A stretch of DNA of 12,203 bases, from positions 1-12,203 of the forward strand of contig JALNXR010000040.1 in assembly GCA_023230265.1 (NCBI GenBank), given 5' to 3'. The position numbers and the translations under genes are program-made. Positions within the stretch are counted from its first letter, which is position 1. Every line of letters starts with the position of its first letter. Under the pieces are notes generated by a model that saw only the letters and a list, made by a program, of their open reading frames with translations, did not search any database and was not told where the DNA came from. The stretch is from Bacteroidales bacterium (GTDB lineage: Bacteria > Bacteroidota > Bacteroidia > Bacteroidales > UBA932). Below, piece after piece: positions 6,216-12,203 of the stretch.

Positions 6216-6831
6216 AGTCACTTCTCAGAGGTTTATAAGTTATTGTGTCAGCTTTAAAATCAAATCTGTATTTATTGCCGGATTTAGATATTTCGGTATA
6301 TTCACTAATATCATAATATGTTAGCTCACAATCATTTTTTTCAGGAATTGCTAAATCAATGCTTCCAATATACTTAATGGTATTACCGGATATTGTAAAA
6401 ACGAGATTTCCCCAGGTGCCTCCTTCGTCACCGAGTTCAACCAGAAGAAAGATGGGGGAAAGGTCATCTGATTTAAAATATGACGGGTAAAAGCTTCTGC
6501 TGTCCTGAGCGCCTATAGACGTGAATACAATTTCATTTTTGTCATTAAATACCAGTAGTCGCTGACCGAAATCTTTTTTTTCTGAGTGTTCCTTAAGTTC
6601 CGGCCGGTAGCTTCCAAACAGTAAGGTCAGATCGTTTACCTTGTGGGTTAAAAAGGAGACAAAATTTTGATATGAGAGTTTAGGAATCTCTTCCGGACTG
6701 TATTTAATATACTTCTGAGATTTTGTAGTGTCGGTTGGGGTGAGTGTGTCGGGGGAATAGTTGTTAATACCTGAATGACTAGTGATTACAGGGATTATTG
6801 CTATTATGAGGATTAAGAAATTTTTTAGCAT
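6142..6831 (-). CDS. Exported or anchored hypothetical protein with shared C-terminal tail
   Basis: I place the start at the ATG at 6829-6831, giving 229 residues that begin MLKNFLILIIAIIPVITSHS, a hydrophobic signal or anchor. The frame is open 38 codons further to an upstream ATG at 6945, but that extension (polar, Thr- and Asn-rich) would bury the signal and overlap the palindrome. The mature region has beta-rich stretches such as RLLVFNDKNEIVFTSIGAQD and FLLVELGDEGGTWGNLVF. I recognise no family. The last 23 residues are identical to the end of the cytoplasmic-looking protein at 4248-4526, with one synonymous base change, and come from the 168-bp repeat. The original C-terminus may have been replaced. 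Confidence 0.75.
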   Translation of the reverse strand: MLKNFLILIIAIIPVITSHSGINNYSPDTLTPTDTTKSQKYIKYSPEEIPKLSYQNFVSFLTHKVNDLTLLFGSYRPELKEHSEKKDFGQRLLVFNDKNEIVFTSIGAQDSRSFYPSYFKSDDLSPIFLLVELGDEGGTWGNLVFTISGNTIKYIGSIDLAIPEKNDCELTYYDISEYTEISKSGNKYRFDFKADTITYKPLRSDYEKNINAKEWYYLYDNDTLKLMKK

Positions 6832-6944
6832 GATTGGATTGATTAGAGGGTTATTTTTGTTTTTAAAAATTCTATTTTTTGTCGAGGTAGGTTCCAGGGT
6901 TGTGGTTGTACTTGAAGCTAATGGTTCGCGGTAAAATCCTTTCA

Positions 6945-6968
6945 AAATCCCTCGAATTCGAGGGATTT
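6945..6968. repeat. 24-bp perfect palindrome with nested flanking arms
   Basis: The half-site AAATCCCTCGAA is followed directly by its reverse complement, with no spacer. A second pair of short arms, AAATCC (6934-6939) and GGATTT (6976-6981), is nested around it. It lies 114 bp upstream of the minus-strand ATG at 6831. It could be a dimeric regulator site, a cruciform or hairpin, or a scar of a mobile element. No T run follows on either strand, so it is not a typical terminator. Confidence 0.6.
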
Positions 6969-7623
6969 AAAAGTGGGATTTAATGTTGTCGCATTTTGCG
7001 ATATCCTCTTATAATATTAGAAATTGGCTCCTGCCCGGTTTTTGGCACTGCATTAATTTGTTTTAATTCGCTCATGATGTTATGATAAAGTAAAAGGGTA
7101 AGCATTAGTTAAACCACAGATAAAATTACCCAAGTTTCTGTTATTCTGCTAATTTTTTGACACAAATTCGTTGGATTTTGACTAATTTGGATTAAGTTTT
7201 TTTCTATTTGGATTTTTTGCCACTCGATGGGGACGTTTATTTGGCAAAACGTGAGGATTCCTGGGTACGAAAATATGGGGAAACAAAATACCGATTACAC
7301 TTGATTATTAAAAAGTTTCCTTATCGATGCATAATGGTACCCATTTTTGCTGTATTTTAGATTATTGGTCACACCCCGGGAAAAAGGTCATTTGTGAAGG
7401 CCGACTTCGGTCATCTGAAGGAATGTTCTGATGACTGTTGATGATGATAGAAAATCCTGTTCCAGACATTAATCCTGTTTAAATAATTAAAAAATATTTC
7501 TTTCAGGTTTTAAAAGATTTTTATTATATATTTGAATGAAATATGTAAAAACAATCAGATTAACCATACAGGTTTTTATGTAACCGCTCTACGTGTCTTT
7601 CGGAAACTAGTGTCTACAAATGA

Positions 7624-7655
7624 TTTGTAAATAATGGATTTGCTTAATGCATTTG
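7624..7655 (+). promoter_or_regulatory. Possible promoter of the caspase operon
   Basis: TTTG (7624-7627), 20 bases, then TGCATTTG (7648-7655) matches the Bacteroidota consensus with one mismatch (TG for TA). It would give a leader of about 260 nt before the lipoprotein gene. Nearer candidates, such as TACTTTTA at 7851, lack a -33 TTG at proper spacing. Confidence 0.35.
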
Positions 7656-7672
7656 TGATATATTAGGAGGTT

Positions 7673-7732
7673 ATGATTTATTCCAGATTTGAAATTTTGT
7701 ATTTTGAAATGTATAAGCTCAAAATATTATAA
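7673..7732 (+). CDS. Possible 19-codon leader ORF
   Basis: ATG at 7673 opens a 19-codon frame (MIYSRFEILYFEMYKLKIL) ending in TAA. The Shine-Dalgarno-like AGGAGG at 7665-7670 is only 2 nt from the ATG, closer than usual. It lies just downstream of the possible promoter and within the long leader of the caspase operon, so it could be a leader peptide, or chance. Confidence 0.2.
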   Translation: MIYSRFEILYFEMYKLKIL

Positions 7733-7921
7733 ACATAAATGTGCCTCAAAAGTCCATAACAGGCTATAGATTTTTTTTTGCATTGTTTAAGTGTTATATC
7801 TGGTTATTAATTACTGATAGGTGCTTCCCAGAGTATATGCACACTATAAATACTTTTAGTACTGTTAATAGCAAGTTTGGAAAAGATAAATATCTATTAT
7901 TCACTAATAATAACTATGAAT

Positions 7922-8536
7922 ATGAAAAAATCAATTTGCAAGTTAGTTCTGGTAGCAATTAGTTTAGCACTGTTCGGTTGCTCAACTCAGAAAAAGGTTG
8001 GTACATCAGTTGTAAAAACAGAAGATGGTAGCATGGAAACTTATCAAGCATTAAGAATAGCTGATAAGGATGAATTAAATGAAGATGGTACAAAGATTAT
8101 CAAAAAGCCTTCAATTATTGTAATAGGCGAAGGTGCACCTGTTGATATTAAAGCTACAGCAATAAAATCAGCTCAAACTGTAGCAGCAACTACTTTATCT
8201 CGTTCATTAAGACAAACTCTTTTTGCTCGATTAGATGAAAAGACAGCAGTAATTGGTGGAGAGTCTGTGAATGTCATAAGAGACATAATAAGTTCAGTCA
8301 CAGAAAATATTGCATCCAATTTAAAACCAGGAGAAGTGGTAATTACAGAGAAAAAAGGCATGTATCAAGTTAAAGCAGAAATGTACATTCCAGGAGATTA
8401 TTATGTAAAAGCCTTAAAAGCAGCCGCCTCCAATGTTAAAGAGAAAATTATATCTAATGAGAAAATTGAAAATGCACAAGAAGTCATTAAGGTGGTTGAT
8501 GAAATTTTTGACGGGAATTTGAATATTAGAAATTAG
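7922..8536 (+). CDS. LPP20-like lipoprotein, first gene of the caspase operon
   Basis: A 204-residue lipoprotein. The N-terminus MKKSICKLVLVAISLALFGC is a lipoprotein signal with lipobox LFGC and Cys20 as the acylation site. The next residue is Ser, so outer-membrane sorting is plausible. The mature part has an Ala/Lys-rich helical segment (KATAIKSAQTVAATTLSRSL) and a C-terminal part with GEVVITEKKGMYQVKAEMYI. This pattern of a helix followed by strands resembles LPP20/FlgT-like envelope domains, but the match is by eye and tentative. I chose ATG 7922 because it gives a clean signal peptide; ATG 7916 adds two residues, and the frame upstream has no plausible signal. The stop abuts the next start with zero spacing, showing tight coupling. 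Confidence 0.85.
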   Translation: MKKSICKLVLVAISLALFGCSTQKKVGTSVVKTEDGSMETYQALRIADKDELNEDGTKIIKKPSIIVIGEGAPVDIKATAIKSAQTVAATTLSRSLRQTLFARLDEKTAVIGGESVNVIRDIISSVTENIASNLKPGEVVITEKKGMYQVKAEMYIPGDYYVKALKAAASNVKEKIISNEKIENAQEVIKVVDEIFDGNLNIRN

Positions 8537-9358
8537 ATGATCAGCAGGCTTCTATTGTTATTATTAATTTATTTTACTGTTAGTTACAGTTCAATAGCAC
8601 AACAAATTGTCAATAATATTAATACTACTGGGACTTGTCAACAAGGAGAAACTGAAACTCTTGAAAGTGCAAAAAAAAGAGCATTGAATATCGCTTTCGA
8701 AAACGCATTACTTAAGGCAGGGATTTCTATTGAATTAAGAAGCATATATAGCGAATCTAATTACTCTTTAAATGGCAACATAAATGTATTTCAATATTGG
8801 GACCTTCAATCCAGTTTTATTGGTGGTAGTATTCTTGACTATGATACCATTTTATATAAACCAAATGGATTTGAAATAACTGCAGAGCTTTGGGGAGCGA
8901 AGGTTATTAAGTACAATGATCATCCCGACCCCAACTTCACATTTGAAATTGATGGCTTAAATGGATCTTATCTAAGCAGCGAACCTATTTCATTTTCTTT
9001 TAGACCTTCTCAGAATGGGTATTTGTATATTTTCACTCAGAGTAATGATGAGATATCTGTTTTATATCCATATGAAAATACCATTTCTGATTATCTAAGT
9101 GATAAGAAAGACGTATTATTTCTGAAAGATGAAAAAACTGTCTTCCCTATTAATCCTGCATACAAACCAGGCTATTCGATTGAAATGGAGAATGAAGAAA
9201 ACAATAGCAACATCTTATTGTTTTTTCTATACCTGAAAGAGAATCGACATTGGGATAGTAAGTCAATTTCCCACAAACAATTTAACAAAAAAGTTGCTGC
9301 AATTTCTCCAAAAGATAAGTGTCTGAAAATATATATAATAAATCTAATGCGAAAGTAA
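8537..9358 (+). CDS. Exported DUF4384-like protein
   Basis: A 273-residue exported protein. A signal peptide (MISRLLLLLLIYFTVSYSSI, cleavage near Ala21/Gln22) is followed by an LPP20/FlgT-like segment at about residues 30-125 (TGTCQQGETETLESAKKRAL, then NIAFENALLKAGI). The C-terminal part at about 132-235 looks like DUF4384: LSSEPISFSFRPSQNGYLYI, then SVLYPYEN. DUF4384 domains often occur with caspase-like or Ser/Thr kinase proteins in bacteria, which fits the neighbour three genes on. Its ATG follows the previous gene's TAG without a gap, and the next gene starts 4 bp after its stop. The role is probably structural or ligand-sensing in the envelope; no catalytic motif is visible. Confidence 0.84.
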   Translation: MISRLLLLLLIYFTVSYSSIAQQIVNNINTTGTCQQGETETLESAKKRALNIAFENALLKAGISIELRSIYSESNYSLNGNINVFQYWDLQSSFIGGSILDYDTILYKPNGFEITAELWGAKVIKYNDHPDPNFTFEIDGLNGSYLSSEPISFSFRPSQNGYLYIFTQSNDEISVLYPYENTISDYLSDKKDVLFLKDEKTVFPINPAYKPGYSIEMENEENNSNILLFFLYLKENRHWDSKSISHKQFNKKVAAISPKDKCLKIYIINLMRK

Positions 9359-9362
9359 AGAA

Positions 9363-10169
9363 ATGAAAAAAATCTACTTGACAATATTAATAATTATAAT
9401 AGGCACAAATGTCTTCTCTCAAAATAACATACAAAATATTCGTGTTACACGGTCTGGTGATTATATTCATATATATTATGACTTAACCAAATCCAAAGGT
9501 TCTAGCTATTATTCAATAATAGCAGAATATTCTTTAGATGGAGGACAAACATACTCAAGAATTAAAAATGGAAGTGGAGATATTGGGGAAAAGGTCTCAT
9601 ATGGGAAAAATAAAAAAATCATTTGGGATGTGACTGCCTCAACAAATGGCATTATTGCTTCAATAGATATAAGATTAAAAGATCAACAATATTATTCTGG
9701 GACTTCGCTATTTATAAACTACTCAAATCGGTGGGATTTAGATGGACTCATTGATGAATTCCTTTCAGGATCAAAAGTTATGTTGGGTTTAAGCTTGCGT
9801 AAGAAAGGGTATTATAAAGGGTACTTAATTACTTATTTAAGTGCTTTTAAAAATAATTATTATGAAAGCGAGAATATTTCCACCGAGGATTGGGAGTATT
9901 CAGAAAATTATAAAGGACTTTCAGGTGGAATTGGTTATATGACAAGAAATAAGTTATTTTCTATTTGGGTAGGTGCTGGTGTTAGTCGTTATGATGAAAA
10001 CTTTATTAATAGGATTGACCATTTTAATGATTGGACAATAACGGATATTGGCCCATTGTTTGAAGTAGGAATTATGTTTAAGATACTTGGCCCAATATCT
10101 ATTCCAATTAACTATTCTATGTCTCATGATTCCCCATTTATCTCTGTCGGATTAGGATTAATCTTTTAA
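9363..10169 (+). CDS. Exported Ig-like plus outer-membrane beta-barrel-like protein
   Basis: A 268-residue exported protein with signal peptide MKKIYLTILIIIIGTNVFSQ. Residues about 25-108 look like an Ig-type beta-sandwich: DYIHIYYDLTKSKGSSYYSI, then AEYSLDGGQTYSRI and KKIIWDVTAS, a pattern seen in Bacteroidota envelope proteins. Residues about 115-268 are Gly- and aromatic-rich alternating strands ending SVGLGLIF. The terminal Phe is typical of the beta-signal recognised by the outer-membrane barrel assembly machinery. About eight strands fit in that length. I infer an outer-membrane anchor for the cluster. The gene is 4 bp after the DUF4384-like gene and 3 bp before the caspase gene. No enzyme motif is seen. 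Confidence 0.8.
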   Translation: MKKIYLTILIIIIGTNVFSQNNIQNIRVTRSGDYIHIYYDLTKSKGSSYYSIIAEYSLDGGQTYSRIKNGSGDIGEKVSYGKNKKIIWDVTASTNGIIASIDIRLKDQQYYSGTSLFINYSNRWDLDGLIDEFLSGSKVMLGLSLRKKGYYKGYLITYLSAFKNNYYESENISTEDWEYSENYKGLSGGIGYMTRNKLFSIWVGAGVSRYDENFINRIDHFNDWTITDIGPLFEVGIMFKILGPISIPINYSMSHDSPFISVGLGLIF

Positions 10170-10172
10170 AAT

Positions 10173-11624
10173 ATGAAAAAATTATTTATAATTTCAGCTT
10201 TGATTCTTATCTCTTTAGATAATGCATTCACACAAAATACTGTTTCCTTTGATGTTGCTATTTTCGATATTTCCAAAATAAAAAATGAAATTGAAAAAAG
10301 TGTAAATGATGAAATTAATCAATGGCAATTGCAAGGTCGCTATGAAAGTACTGAAGAATTTATAAAAAGAGTGAATTCTAAATCAAGGGAAAATAAAGTT
10401 AGAGAACTTACTATTTTAAAAATTAACGAATTAGCAAATTCTATAATTTTTTTACACATTAATGAATTAGACTTTGATCCTGATAATGAGGTGTATAAGA
10501 TAACATTTGTTGGTATACCTCCTATTTATTTACATATTCCAGTATCAAATTTTGAGGCAAAATTTTTTGATACAGGGAGAAATAAGCTAAAGTTTATAAG
10601 ACCTAGATATACATTAACGAATGATGGATTTGCTCTCTTATCTGTTTCTGTTCAGAATCCGATAAATAACAAAATCTATAACTATGACTATCGTGATAAA
10701 CTTGTTTTTAAACGAAATAATATACAGTTAGCATTTGCACCAGTAACTATCAGTTCTGGAGAATTGGATGTTAATGTAAGTGAAAAAGAAGAGGTAATAG
10801 CTATCAAGGAGGAAATTAACATAGATAAAGATATTCCTGGAACAAAAATGTCTCAACCAGATGCAGTTGCAATAGTAATTGGAAACAAAGAGTATCAAAA
10901 AGCTCCAAATGTTGATTATGCCATTAATGATGCTTTAAGCTTTAGAAATTATTTTATTAATGTTTTAGGATTGAAATCAGGAAACATCATATATCTTGAG
11001 AATATTAATAAATCTGATTTTGAAGAACTTTTCGGGAACAAGGAATTCAATGAAGGAAAGCTTTTCAATATGGTCAAACCAAATGTATCAGATGTTTATA
11101 TTTACTATTCAGGTCATGGAGCTCCTGGATTAAAAAGCTTTAAAGGTTATTTCTTGCCTGTTGATTGTGACCCAAATTATATTGAATTCAGAGGATACAG
11201 TATAGAAACTTTTTATGAAAATTTAGCAAAATTGCCAGCTAAAAGTGTTACCGTCATTCAAGATGCGTGTTTTTCAGGAGAAGATGTTTACACAGACATA
11301 AGTGCTTCAATTTTACCCAAAGTTCAAGACCCTGCATTTATGATCCCAAACGGTGTCCTAATATCATCATCAGCAGCAACAGAACCTTCTTGCTGGTACA
11401 GTGAACAGCAACATGGATTGTTTACATATTTTTTCCTACGTGCAATTAAAGACAAGCAAAACTCTGATATTAATAAAGATGGCAAACTTTCCTTTCAAGA
11501 AATTTATGATTATATATCTTCTCAGACTGAAGGAATTCCATATTATGCAAGAAGAATTAAAGGGAAAAAACAAACTCCAACAATAAAGGGGAATTCAGAT
11601 AGAATTCTTGTTAAATATTTATGA
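10173..11624 (+). CDS. Exported caspase-family (C14) peptidase with EF-hand-like loop
   Basis: A 483-residue exported cysteine peptidase. The signal peptide is MKKLFIISALILISLDNAFT, cleaved before Gln21. Residues about 40-200 form an N-terminal domain (WQLQGRYESTEEFIKRVNSK, then FDPDNEVYKITFVG) seen in other Bacteroidota caspase-like proteins. The caspase domain spans about 229-475: AVAIVIGNKEYQKAP starts the first strand, the catalytic His315 lies in YYSGHG (311-316), and the nucleophile Cys366 lies in QDACFSG (363-369). Both dyad residues are intact, so activity is expected. Such bacterial metacaspase-type enzymes usually cut after Arg or Lys, and acidic residues around the pocket are suggestive of that but do not prove it. 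A loop at 432-443, DINKDGKLSFQE, fits the EF-hand calcium ligand pattern. Last gene of the four-gene operon. Confidence 0.93.
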   Translation: MKKLFIISALILISLDNAFTQNTVSFDVAIFDISKIKNEIEKSVNDEINQWQLQGRYESTEEFIKRVNSKSRENKVRELTILKINELANSIIFLHINELDFDPDNEVYKITFVGIPPIYLHIPVSNFEAKFFDTGRNKLKFIRPRYTLTNDGFALLSVSVQNPINNKIYNYDYRDKLVFKRNNIQLAFAPVTISSGELDVNVSEKEEVIAIKEEINIDKDIPGTKMSQPDAVAIVIGNKEYQKAPNVDYAINDALSFRNYFINVLGLKSGNIIYLENINKSDFEELFGNKEFNEGKLFNMVKPNVSDVYIYYSGHGAPGLKSFKGYFLPVDCDPNYIEFRGYSIETFYENLAKLPAKSVTVIQDACFSGEDVYTDISASILPKVQDPAFMIPNGVLISSSAATEPSCWYSEQQHGLFTYFFLRAIKDKQNSDINKDGKLSFQEIYDYISSQTEGIPYYARRIKGKKQTPTIKGNSDRILVKYL

Positions 11625-11743
11625 CAAAGTTAAAAAGCTAACAATATATTAAATTCGACTTTCTTGACGCCAGAAACTATTGATAAACAAAACAATAAAA
11701 ACTATTATACAAAAATTTTAACGCAATAACATATTAATTAAAA

Positions 11744-11750
11744 AGGAGGT
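11744..11750 (+). promoter_or_regulatory. Strong Shine-Dalgarno sequence of the repeat-protein gene
   Basis: AGGAGGT lies 4 nt before the ATG at 11755. Bacteroidota mostly initiate without such sites, and none of the four operon genes has one. The 130-bp gap from the caspase gene holds no clear terminator or TAnnTTTG box, so whether the gene is on the same transcript is open. Confidence 0.7.
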
Positions 11751-11754
11751 ATAA

Positions 11755-12203
11755 ATGAAAACGAGAATACTATTAATCCTAATACTGATAGGATTGACAT
11801 CAAATCTTTATGGGCAAAGTGAAGAAAGAGTTAGATATATTCTAGCTGATATAACCTGTGGAGGGCCGGTAGCTTATTACAGACAACATTTAGATGACAA
11901 GAATGCAAGAGAAGCAGTCAATCGTTGGGAAAACGGAGTAAGAGTAACTAATCCTAACAGCTTTGAAAGGAAAATTGTAAATGGTAGCTGGACAATAACA
12001 TACAAAGGGACAAATAGAGCTATCGACGGAATGGATGTGAAATTATCTACTGATGATAGGTACGAAGAGGCTACAGTAAGATATATTCTAGCTGATATAA
12101 CCTGTGGAGGGCCGGTAGCTTATTACAGACAACATTTAGATGACAAGAATGCAAGAGAAGCAGTCAATCGTTGGGAAAACGGAGTAAGAGTAACTAATCC
12201 TAA
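11755..12203 (+). CDS. Exported protein with 82-residue tandem repeats (partial, runs off window)
   Basis: An open frame of 149 complete codons with no stop before the window edge. The signal peptide is MKTRILLILILIGLTSNLYG, cleaved before Gln21. Unit 1 begins at about residue 27 (RYILADITCGGPVAYYRQHL) and continues through NRWENGVRVTNP, FERKIVNGSWTITYKG and IDGMDVKLSTDD. Unit 2 begins at residue 109 with the same sequence and is identical up to the edge. The period is 246 bp, exactly 82 codons, so the array stays in frame and probably continues. I recognise no family. Each unit carries one Cys and many Arg and Lys residues. The protein follows the exported caspase gene, so it could be a surface or secreted partner or substrate; only the position suggests this. 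Confidence 0.85.
   Translation, partial: MKTRILLILILIGLTSNLYGQSEERVRYILADITCGGPVAYYRQHLDDKNAREAVNRWENGVRVTNPNSFERKIVNGSWTITYKGTNRAIDGMDVKLSTDDRYEEATVRYILADITCGGPVAYYRQHLDDKNAREAVNRWENGVRVTNP
11833..11957. repeat. Tandem coding repeat, unit 1 conserved part
   Basis: This is the conserved 125 bp of unit 1, identical by eye to 12079-12203. The period to the second unit is 246 bp. Confidence 0.9.
12079..12203. repeat. Tandem coding repeat, unit 2 (cut by window edge)
   Basis: All 125 visible bases are the same as 11833-11957. The codons just before differ (GAGGCTACAGTA here, GAAAGAGTT before unit 1), which marks the repeat boundary. Lack of even synonymous changes points to recent duplication or gene conversion. 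Confidence 0.9.

Larger units (their letters stand above)
6982..7915. other. Long divergent intergenic region without a convincing gene
   Basis: The region separates the minus-strand genes to the left from the plus-strand operon to the right. It has many stops in all frames. The most protein-like stretch is a 54-codon plus-strand frame at 7196-7360 without ATG (LAKREDSWVRKYGETKYRLH), which may be the remnant of a decayed gene. A perfect -7 box TATATTTG lies at 7527-7534 but lacks a -33 TTG at the right distance. A better promoter candidate is at 7624-7655, and a possible short leader ORF at 7673-7732. Nothing resembling a tRNA, riboswitch or insertion-sequence end was recognised. Confidence 0.5.

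Noticed and set aside
6832..6945. N-terminal extension of the exported hypothetical to an ATG at 6945
   Set aside because: It would place a polar 38-residue stretch before a clear signal peptide and start inside the palindrome.
7041..7060. TTGGCAC resembling the -24 part of a sigma-54 promoter
   Set aside because: The matching -12 TTGC element is absent at the required spacing.
7172..7214. Three copies of TTGGATT
   Set aside because: Spacing is irregular (16 and 20 bp), the flanks are unrelated and the region is T-rich, so neither a CRISPR nor an iteron array is supported.
7395..7420. Small hairpin around CCGACTTCGG
   Set aside because: The stem is only three to four pairs, with no T run and no gene end beside it.
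7741..7962. 73-codon plus-strand frame starting with GTG
   Set aside because: It overlaps the lipoprotein signal sequence in another frame; the lipobox-bearing frame is the convincing one.

Overview
The window looks like chromosome of a Bacteroidota (Bacteroidetes) bacterium. It is AT-rich. Most exported proteins have signal peptides ending just before Gln (YGQ, FSQ, FTQ, IAQQ). Most starts lack a Shine-Dalgarno sequence. One promoter matches the phylum-specific pattern (TTTG, 20 nt, TACATTTG). No rRNA, tRNA, CRISPR array or intact mobile element was seen.

Layout. Positions 1-63 hold the likely tail of a plus-strand gene and its terminator. Positions 218-2940 carry minus-strand genes: a YdeI/OmdA-family protein, a RhuM-Fic fusion, a GNAT acetyltransferase, and an XRE regulator with a four-helix membrane protein. 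The regulator pair has a clear promoter and an inverted-repeat operator. Positions 3053-6831 are a patchwork of small minus-strand genes (exported hypothetical, DUF2007-like protein, two unknowns), a membrane-anchored alpha/beta hydrolase and a second exported hypothetical. This patchwork carries recombination traces. A 168-bp block occurs twice at about 97% identity and gives two unrelated proteins the same 23-residue C-terminus. One copy lacks 406 bp that hold most of a gene in the other copy. A fragment of a second DUF2007 gene lies after position 3053.

Positions 6832-7915 are a divergent intergenic region of about 1.1 kb with a 24-bp perfect palindrome, a possible leader ORF and no convincing gene. 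From 7922 to 11624 a tight plus-strand operon (gaps of 0, 4 and 3 bp) encodes four proteins that all carry export signals: a lipoprotein, a DUF4384-like protein, an Ig-plus-beta-barrel-like protein, and a caspase-family (C14) peptidase with an intact His/Cys dyad and an EF-hand-like loop. Downstream, behind an unusually strong Shine-Dalgarno sequence, starts an exported protein built of 82-residue repeats. Its second unit is identical in DNA to the first as far as the window goes, and it runs off the edge.

The best candidate for an undescribed system is this exported caspase operon with the repeat protein next to it. The lipoprotein, DUF4384-like protein and barrel-like protein could form an envelope assembly that holds or delivers the protease. 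The repeat protein is a possible substrate or surface partner. That functional link is inference from gene order and export signals only.
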